From contig NZ_JASKMT010000004.1 in assembly GCF_030124175.1 (NCBI RefSeq), positions 1 to 64,000 of the forward strand: a DNA stretch of 64,000 bases, in the 5' to 3' direction. The position numbers were made by a program, and so were the translations under genes. The DNA is from Streptomyces sp. 549 (lineage in GTDB: Bacteria > Actinomycetota > Actinomycetes > Streptomycetales > Streptomycetaceae). The number at the start of each line of letters is the position of its first letter. Positions within the stretch are counted from its first letter, which is position 1. Below the pieces are notes generated by a model. It worked only from the letters and a program-made list of their open reading frames with translations. It made no database searches and was not told the origin of the DNA. Below are positions 58,612 to 64,000 of this stretch, piece after piece.

Positions 58612-59802
58612 GTGACTGACGTACGTCTCCCCGTCAGCGTCGACGGGCAGCACGCCGACCGCGCTGACCAGGCCGACCGCACCGGCCACACCCTCCCGGC
58701 CGGTCCCGGCGACCGGGTGCTGCGCACCCTCTTCCGCTCCGAGCAGGGCGGCCACGAGCAGGTGGTGTTCTGCCAGGACCGCGCCAGCGGCCTCAAGGCG
58801 GTCATCGCCCTCCACTCCACCGCGCTGGGCCCCGCCCTGGGCGGCACGCGCTTCCACGCCTACGCGGACGCCGAGTTCCCCGAGCAGGCGGCCGCCCAGG
58901 ACGCCCTCGACCTCGCCCGCGGCATGTCGTACAAGAACGCGCTCGCCGGCCTCGCGCACGGCGGCGGCAAGGCCGTGATCATCGGTGACCCCGACACGCT
59001 CAAGTCGGAGGAGCTGCTGCTCGCCTACGGCCGCTTCGTGGCCTCCCTCGGGGGCCGCTACGTGACGGCCTGCGACGTGGGCACCTACGTGCAGGACATG
59101 GACGTCGTCGCCCGGGAGTGCCGCTGGACCACGGGCCGCTCGCCGGAGAACGGCGGCGCCGGCGACTCCTCGGTGCTCACCGCGTTCGGCGTCTTCCAGG
59201 GCATGCGGGCCAGCGCCCGGCACCTGTGGGGCGAGCCGACGCTGCGCGGCCGCAAGGTCGGCGTCGCCGGGGTCGGCAAGGTCGGCCACCACCTGGTGCG
59301 GCACCTCGTCGAGGACGGCGCCGAGGTGGTCGTCACCGACGTGCGCGAGCAGTCGCTGGCCCGGGTCACGGCCGAGCACCCGCAGGTGGCCGTGGTGGCC
59401 GACACCGACACGCTGATCCGCACCGAGGGGCTGGACGTGTACGCGCCGTGCGCACTCGGCGGCGCCCTGAACGACCGGACCGTCCCGGTGCTGACCGCTC
59501 GCGTGGTCTGCGGCGCGGCGAACAACCAGCTGGCGCACCCCGGGGTCGAGAAGGCGCTCGCCGACCGGGGCGTGCTGTACGCGCCGGACTACGTGGTGAA
59601 CGCCGGCGGTGTGATCCAGGTCGCCGACGAGCTGCACGGTTTCGACTTCGCTCGTGCGAAGGCGAAGGCGGAGAAGATCCTCGACACCACGCTGGAGATC
59701 TTCCGCGGTGCCGACCGGGACGGCGTGCCGCCCGCGGTCGCCGCCGACCGGCTCGCCGAGCAGCGCATGGCCGCCGGTCCCGCGGACACCACCGCGCGCT
59801 GA
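58612..59802 (+). CDS. vdh: valine (branched-chain amino acid) dehydrogenase
   Basis: A 396-residue NAD-dependent oxidative deaminase of the Leu/Val/Phe dehydrogenase family. It converts valine to 2-oxoisovalerate and ammonia, feeding acyl-CoA starters for fatty acids and polyketides. The substrate domain has [15 protein letters not shown] and the catalytic Lys in [17 protein letters not shown]. The NAD domain has the fold motif [17 protein letters not shown], and VCGAANNQL follows. The GTG at 58612 has CAGGAG 8 bp upstream. The N-terminal ~30 residues are a low-complexity Asp/Ala leader. Confidence 0.95.
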   Translation: MTDVRLPVSVDGQHADRADQADRTGHTLPAGPGDRVLRTLFRSEQGGHEQVVFCQDRASGLKAVIALHSTALGPALGGTRFHAYADAEFPEQAAAQDALDLARGMSYKNALAGLAHGGGKAVIIGDPDTLKSEELLLAYGRFVASLGGRYVTACDVGTYVQDMDVVARECRWTTGRSPENGGAGDSSVLTAFGVFQGMRASARHLWGEPTLRGRKVGVAGVGKVGHHLVRHLVEDGAEVVVTDVREQSLARVTAEHPQVAVVADTDTLIRTEGLDVYAPCALGGALNDRTVPVLTARVVCGAANNQLAHPGVEKALADRGVLYAPDYVVNAGGVIQVADELHGFDFARAKAKAEKILDTTLEIFRGADRDGVPPAVAADRLAEQRMAAGPADTTAR

Positions 59803-60119
59803 GCCCGTCCCGCACGCTCGCACACGGAAGCGACATGTCGGACCTGCGTGCGACTGTCCGGTGGCGGAGAGACATCGCTCACCACCCCGTGGCGGTACAC
59901 GGGTTGTACAGAAGGTAAAATAAGCTCTGACCAGCGAACAACTGGTCGCCGGGGGCGTCAGCGGGCTGCCGGGTGGTGCGGGCGGCGTACCGTACGGCCT
60001 CGGAAGCAGGTACCGTTGAAGCCCTGGGAGCCGGGCCCTGACGTGAGGGTCCGCTCCGAACCATGAACGCGTGTCAAGACTCTGGGGCCGTCGAGCCCCG
60101 TCGTTGAGGGGGTCGAGCC
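59803..60119. promoter_or_regulatory. region between vdh and DUF3073 gene
   Basis: 317 bases with no gene. It contains an AT-rich patch GAAGGTAAAATAAGC (59913-59927), a probable -10 box (TAAAAT at 59918-59923), and GGGAGCCGGGCCCTGACG with a partly complementary GGGTCCGCTCC before the DUF3073 gene. It presumably holds that gene's promoter and the end of vdh. Confidence 0.45.
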
Positions 60120-60362
60120 ATGGGGCGCGGCCGGGCCAAGGCCAAGCAGACGAAGGTCGCCCGCCAGCTGAAGTACAACAGCGGCGGGACGGATCTCTCG
60201 CGCCTGGCTGAGGAGCTGGGCGCATCGACGTCGGATCAGCCGCCTAACGGCGACGGTTTCGAGGACGATGAGCTGGAGGACGACCCGTACGCACAGTACG
60301 CGGATCGTTACAACGACGATGACGGCGGGCAATCGTCGGACTCGCCGAGTCGGCGCGTCTGA
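60120..60362 (+). CDS. DUF3073 family protein
   Basis: An 80-residue protein. The basic N-terminus MGRGRAKAKQTKVARQLKY is the family's hallmark, followed by DLSRLAEELGAS and an acidic C-terminus (DDELEDDPYAQYADRYNDD). It is probably a small nucleic-acid- or ribosome-associated protein, but no function is established to my knowledge. GAGGGGG precedes the ATG. It is monocistronic with a strong terminator, convergent with purM. Confidence 0.88.
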   Translation: MGRGRAKAKQTKVARQLKYNSGGTDLSRLAEELGASTSDQPPNGDGFEDDELEDDPYAQYADRYNDDDGGQSSDSPSRRV

Positions 60363-60391
60363 CGCGTCGGTCGTCAGCATTTCCACCTAGG

Positions 60392-60423
60392 AACCCGGTC
60401 CGGCAGCCGCCGGACCGGGTTCT
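60392..60423 (+). terminator. terminator of DUF3073 gene
   Basis: Perfect 14-bp arms GAACCCGGTCCGGC and GCCGGACCGGGTTC around AGCC, followed by TGTG. Confidence 0.85.
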
Positions 60424-60521
60424 GTGCTGCCCGGGCCCGCCAGCCGGGCGTGCCTCGACGGCCGTCGGCACGCACCTGCGGTGGCCGTGGCAGATGCGAA
60501 CCCGCGCAACCGTCAGTGGCT

Positions 60522-60581
60522 CACCACCAGCGCCCCACCGGCGGCTGCCCGGAGGCGGCGGCCGGTGGGGCGCTGGTGGTG
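60522..60581 (-). terminator. terminator of purF-purM operon
   Basis: 21-bp perfect arms (60522-60542 and 60561-60581) with an 18-base loop, itself GC-rich, about 95 bp after the purM stop. Together with the previous hairpin it separates two convergent units; nothing else is seen in 60363-60675. Confidence 0.75.
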
Positions 60582-60675
60582 CGTTGCCGTGGATCGGTGC
60601 CGAAGGTGCGGGTGCCGACCTGCCGGGGCTCCGGCGCGGGAGGCAGGAGTCAGGAGGCGCCCAGCAGCACCGGGG

Positions 60676-61785
60676 TCAGCTGGCGTAGTCACCGCTGAGG
60701 GCCGCTGCAGTGGAGTGGTCGCCGCGCTCGGTGACGTCACCGGCGACCCAGGCGTCCACGCCGCGGTCGGCCAGCGTGGCCAGGGCCGCGTCGACGGCCT
60801 CCGGCGGCACCACGGCCATCATGCCGACGCCCATGTTCAGCGTCTTCTCCAGCTCGTCCCGCGCCACGCCGCCGACCTGGCCGACGGTGTCGAAGACCGC
60901 GCCGGGGGCCCAGGTGGAGCGGTCCACCCGGGCGTGCAGCGCGTCGGGAACCACTCTGGCGAGGTTGCTGGCCAGGCCGCCGCCGGTGATGTGCGAGAAG
61001 GCGTGCACGTCGGTGGTGCGGGTCAGCGCCAGGCAGTCCAGGGAGTAGATCCGCGTCGGCTCCAGCAGTTCCTCTCCCAGAGTGCGGCCGAACTCCGGGA
61101 CCTCGCGGTCCAGCGCCCATCCGGCCCGCTCCAGCAGCACGTGCCGCACCAGGGAGTACCCGTTGGAGTGAAGGCCGGAGGACGCCATGGCCAGGACCAC
61201 GTCGCCACTGCGGATGCGGTCCGCGCCCAGCAGCCGGTCGGCCTCGACCACGCCGGTGCCGGCGCCCGCCACGTCGTACTCGTCCGGGCCGAGCAGGCCC
61301 GGGTGCTCCGCGGTCTCGCCGCCGACCAGCGCGCAGCCGGCCAGCACGCAGCCCTCGGCGATACCCTTGACGATCGCCGAGACCCGCTCCGGCACGACCT
61401 TGCCCACGCAGATGTAGTCGGTCATGAACAGCGGCTCGGCCCCGCACACCACCAGGTCGTCCACAACCATGGCGACCAGGTCGCGGCCGATGGTGTCGTG
61501 CACGTCCATCTGCTGGGCGACGGCGACCTTGGTGCCCACGCCGTCGGTCGCGGAGGCCAGCAGGGGCCGCTCGTAGCGCTTCAGGGCGGACGCGTCGAAG
61601 AGGCCGGCGAACCCGCCGAGACCGCCGAGGGACTCGGGGCGCTGGGCCTTCCTCACCCACTCCTTCATCAGCTCGACGGCGCGGTCCCCGGCTTCGATGT
61701 CGACGCCGGCCGACTTGTAGGAGACCGCGCCGACGGCGGGGCTCACCTGGTCGGCGGACGCGGGTCCTGCCGATGTGTCAGTCAT
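60676..61785 (-). CDS. purM: phosphoribosylformylglycinamidine cyclo-ligase
   Basis: A 369-residue AIR synthetase, step 5 of purine synthesis (ATP-dependent ring closure of FGAM to AIR). Motifs are SYKSAGVDIEAG at the N-terminus, LLASATDGVGTKVAVAQ, CALVGGETAEHPGLL and FSHITGGGLASNLARVVP. The ATG at 61785 has AGGGATC-type weak spacing but fits the family length. It lies 33 bp after purF on the same strand, so they are one operon. Both ends agree with the S. coelicolor SCO4087/SCO4086 pair as I recall it. Confidence 0.96.
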   Translation of the reverse strand: MTDTSAGPASADQVSPAVGAVSYKSAGVDIEAGDRAVELMKEWVRKAQRPESLGGLGGFAGLFDASALKRYERPLLASATDGVGTKVAVAQQMDVHDTIGRDLVAMVVDDLVVCGAEPLFMTDYICVGKVVPERVSAIVKGIAEGCVLAGCALVGGETAEHPGLLGPDEYDVAGAGTGVVEADRLLGADRIRSGDVVLAMASSGLHSNGYSLVRHVLLERAGWALDREVPEFGRTLGEELLEPTRIYSLDCLALTRTTDVHAFSHITGGGLASNLARVVPDALHARVDRSTWAPGAVFDTVGQVGGVARDELEKTLNMGVGMMAVVPPEAVDAALATLADRGVDAWVAGDVTERGDHSTAAALSGDYAS

Positions 61786-61818
61786 GTCTCTCCGTAGGGA
61801 TCACGCGGATCACGGGGG

Positions 61819-63384
61819 TCAGGGGCGGCGCAGCGCGTCCGCACCGCCGGGGCCGGTCAGCAGGGTCTGCACGCCGTCCACGTCCGGCTTCGACCGCTGC
61901 TCGGTCTCCGACTCCAGCAGGTGCTTGCCGAGCAGTTCGGGGTCGGGCAGGTCCATCGGGTACTCACCGTCGAAGCAGGCACGGCACAGGTCGGGCTTGG
62001 CGATGGTGGTGGCCTCGATCATGCCGTCGGTGGAGATGTACGACAGCGAGTCCGCACCCAGCGACTTGCCGATCTCGTCCACGCTGAGGCCGTTGGCGAT
62101 CAGCTCGGCGCGGGTGGCGAAGTCGATGCCGAAGTAGCAGGGCCACTTGATGGGCGGTGAGGAGATCCGGATGTGCACCTCGGCGGCGCCCGCCTCCCGC
62201 AGCATGCGCACCAGCGCGCGCTGGGTGTTGCCGCGCACGATGGAGTCGTCGACCACGACGAGGCGCTTGCCGCGGATGACCTCCTTCAGCGGGTTCAGCT
62301 TGAGCCGGATGCCGAGCTGGCGGATGGTCTGCGAGGGCTGGATGAAGGTCCGGCCGACGTAGGAGTTCTTGACCAGTCCGGCGCCGAACGGGATGCCGCT
62401 GGCCTCCGCGTAGCCGATGGCGGCCGGGGTGCCGGACTCCGGGGTCGCTATCACCAGGTCCGCCTCGGCCGGAGCCTCGGCGGCCAGCTTGCGGCCCATC
62501 TCCACCCGGGAGAGGTAGACGTTCCGGCCGGCGATGTCGGTGTCGGGGCGCGCGAGGTAGACGTACTCGAAGACGCAGCCCTTCGGCCTCGCCTCAGCGA
62601 AGCGGCTGGACCGCAGGCCGTTCTCGTCGACGGCGATCAGTTCGCCCGGCTCGATCTCGCGGATGAACGAGGCACCCACGATGTCCAGCGCGGCCGTCTC
62701 GCTGGCCACCACCCAGCCGCGCTCCAGACGGCCCAGGACCAGCGGGCGCACGCCCTGCGGGTCACGCGCCGCGTAGAGGGTGTGCTCGTCCATGAAGACG
62801 AACGAGAACGCGCCCTTGACCAGCGGCAGCACCTTGGCGGCGGACTGCTCGACGGTGAGCGGCTTGCCGTCCTCGTCGGTCTGGCCGGCGAGCAGCGCGG
62901 TCACCAGGTCGGTGTCGTTGGTCGCCGCGACCTGGTTGGCCCGCCGGCCGCCGCCGCTGCCGGCGAGGCCCGCGACCAGTTCCGCCAGCTCGACGGTGTT
63001 GACCAGGTTGCCGTTGTGGCCGAGCGCGATGGAGCCGTGCCCGGTCGCGCGGAAGGTCGGCTGGGCGTTCTCCCACACCGAGGCACCGGTGGTGGAGTAC
63101 CTGGCGTGGCCGACCGCGATGTGGCCGCGCAGGGACCCGAGGGAGGTCTCGTCGAACACCTGGGAGACCAGGCCCATGTCCTTGAACACAAGGATCTGCG
63201 AGCCGTTGCTCACTGCGATGCCCGCGGACTCCTGTCCCCGGTGCTGCAGAGCGTAGAGCCCGAAATAGGAGAGTTTGGCGACCTCTTCACCCGGTGCCCA
63301 GACTCCGAAGACGCCGCAAGCGTCCTGGGGGCCCTTTTCACCGGGGAGCAGGTCGTGGCTGAGTCGTCCGTCACCACGTGGCAC
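61819..63384 (-). CDS. purF: amidophosphoribosyltransferase
   Basis: A 521-residue first enzyme of purine synthesis, making phosphoribosylamine from PRPP and glutamine. A 22-residue propeptide ends at DACGVFG, so Cys23 is the Ntn nucleophile. The PRPP-binding loop is RLVVVDDSIVRGNTQRALV. ALQHRGQESAGIAVS and SISTTGAS-like GHARYSTTGAS belong to the glutaminase domain. The Cys residues CYFGIDF and CRACFDGEYP suggest the iron-sulfur type. GTG at 63384 (MPRGDGRLSHDLL) is the family start and fits a leaderless promoter. Confidence 0.95.
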   Translation of the reverse strand: MPRGDGRLSHDLLPGEKGPQDACGVFGVWAPGEEVAKLSYFGLYALQHRGQESAGIAVSNGSQILVFKDMGLVSQVFDETSLGSLRGHIAVGHARYSTTGASVWENAQPTFRATGHGSIALGHNGNLVNTVELAELVAGLAGSGGGRRANQVAATNDTDLVTALLAGQTDEDGKPLTVEQSAAKVLPLVKGAFSFVFMDEHTLYAARDPQGVRPLVLGRLERGWVVASETAALDIVGASFIREIEPGELIAVDENGLRSSRFAEARPKGCVFEYVYLARPDTDIAGRNVYLSRVEMGRKLAAEAPAEADLVIATPESGTPAAIGYAEASGIPFGAGLVKNSYVGRTFIQPSQTIRQLGIRLKLNPLKEVIRGKRLVVVDDSIVRGNTQRALVRMLREAGAAEVHIRISSPPIKWPCYFGIDFATRAELIANGLSVDEIGKSLGADSLSYISTDGMIEATTIAKPDLCRACFDGEYPMDLPDPELLGKHLLESETEQRSKPDVDGVQTLLTGPGGADALRRP

Positions 63385-63397
63385 GCTCACGAGTCTA
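63384..63397 (-). promoter_or_regulatory. leaderless promoter of purF-purM
   Basis: On the minus strand TAGACT (63397-63392) lies 7 bp before the GTG at 63384. No ribosome-binding site precedes that codon. A second GTG two codons upstream would be left outside the transcript. Confidence 0.5.
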
Positions 63398-63510
63398 GAC
63401 GGGTGAACCCGCTTAGCCGAATCGACCACCGCACCGAACCCTGCTGACCTGCGCGGACGCGTTTTCGTACGAGACCGACGTCACCGCTGGGATGTGCGGT
63501 TCACCAGTAC

Positions 63511-63553
63511 GGTGCCGGTGCCGGTGCCGGTGCCGGTGGCCGGTGCTGGTGCC
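63511..63553. repeat. GGTGCC hexanucleotide microsatellite
   Basis: Four exact GGTGCC units (63511-63534) are followed by degenerate copies up to 63553, in the gap between purF and the last gene. It is probably slippage-prone filler. Confidence 0.7.
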
Positions 63554-63608
63554 CGGGCCTCGGCGGGCGCAACCGGGCCCGGGCCGTCGCCGCGGGGGCG
63601 GGCGGCCG

Positions 63609-64000
63609 TCAGCCGAGGACCGGCAGCACCTCGGAGAGGTTCGCGCGGGGGCCGCTCGCGGAGACGGCGCCCGCGGCGACGGCCCGCTCCCACCGCACCC
63701 GGCCGGTGGCCAGCCGCAGCCACGTCAGCGGGTCGGTCTCCACCACGTTGGGCGGCGTGCCGCGGGTGTGGCGCGGGCCCGCCACACACTGCACCACCGC
63801 GAACGGCGGCACCCGCACCTCCACCGAGGCGCCGGGCGCCCTGGCCGCGAGGGCGTCCGCGAGCAGCCGCACCACCGTCGCCAGCGCGTAGCGGTCCAGG
63901 GCCAGCGGCACGCCGGTGGCGCGGGCCAGGTCGTCGCTGTGCACGATCAGCTCGACGAGCCGCGTCACGGTGAAGTCGAGCGCCCGCATCGCGCCGAACC
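63609..64000 (-). CDS. maleylpyruvate-isomerase/sterol-carrier-like protein, truncated by window end
   Basis: The C-terminal ~130 residues of a larger protein whose 5' end lies beyond the window. [20 protein letters not shown] is the DinB/mycothiol-dependent isomerase-like helix that ends the N-terminal domain. [20 protein letters not shown] and [20 protein letters not shown] belong to the C-terminal sterol-carrier-like domain found in these actinobacterial proteins. An internal ATG at 63989 should not be taken as the start, since the family needs a further ~130 residues upstream. The enzyme activity is unknown. Confidence 0.75.
   Translation of the reverse strand, partial: FGAMRALDFTVTRLVELIVHSDDLARATGVPLALDRYALATVVRLLADALAARAPGASVEVRVPPFAVVQCVAGPRHTRGTPPNVVETDPLTWLRLATGRVRWERAVAAGAVSASGPRANLSEVLPVLG

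Noticed and set aside
63511..63553. GGTGCC repeats as an iteron-like origin
   Set aside because: It is a simple hexanucleotide microsatellite of four exact units, with no AT-rich region or replication gene.

Overview
This is chromosomal DNA of a Streptomyces species or a very close relative. It has very high GC, strong third-position GC bias, many GTG starts, a short chaplin, BldC, AtrA and PAS/SpoIIE/STAS/ANTAR partner-switching proteins. From memory, the gene order on both sides of an inserted island follows the Streptomyces coelicolor stretch around SCO4122 to SCO4085, including SCO4119/SCO4118 (NADH dehydrogenase and atrA), SCO4091 (bldC), SCO4089 (vdh) and SCO4087/SCO4086 (purM/purF).

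Left part (1-35 kb). The minus strand of the first 511 bases is the promoter and leader region of an rRNA operon whose 16S gene lies outside the window. Then come a MarR/MFS divergent pair, a PAS-SpoIIE-kinase phosphatase, type II NADH dehydrogenase opposite atrA, a membrane-fused ECF sigma factor, an asparagine-synthetase-like protein, a sporulation-associated regulator and an L-2-hydroxyglutarate-oxidase/trmB/PrsW group. After these lie a TetR/reductase pair and an M23 peptidase behind a ydaO-type c-di-AMP riboswitch. A dense block of signalling genes follows (SpoIIE phosphatase, anti-sigma-type ATPase, STAS, two ANTAR proteins) with an extra chaplin and a lamin-tail secreted protein. Then come tRNA-Lys, a DEAD-box RNA helicase with an RGG-like tail, a lipoprotein, a zincin metallopeptidase and a membrane metallophosphoesterase.

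Island (35.3-51.1 kb). A tRNA-Glu/Asp/Phe cluster has been invaded by two elements in tandem. Each element carries its own tRNA-Asp and tRNA-Phe at its left end and restores or repeats a 28-bp 3' end of tRNA-Glu at the junctions. No integrase is visible. Island 1 carries a SNF2-type helicase with a DUF3883 end, a DUF1156 DNA methylase and a Swt1-HEPN/DUF499 ATPase. This is a helicase-methylase-ATPase phage-defence arrangement, and it is followed by an unrecognised soluble protein plus a four-helix membrane protein behind their own probable promoter. Island 2 carries a HEPN/MNT (HepT/MntA) toxin-antitoxin pair with an HTH fused to the antitoxin, plus decaying gene remnants. A 16-24 bp palindrome sits about 100 bp inside three of the four element ends, with a degraded relic at the fourth. 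I regard this layout of trans-mobilised, tRNA-carrying defence cassettes as the most interesting thing here.

Right part (51.3-64 kb). Ordinary core genes resume: hrpA, another tRNA-Asp, a DUF6274 small protein, bldC with a clear terminator, a conserved unknown, valine dehydrogenase, a DUF3073 protein, the purF-purM operon (probably leaderless) and the truncated 3' portion of a maleylpyruvate-isomerase-like gene.
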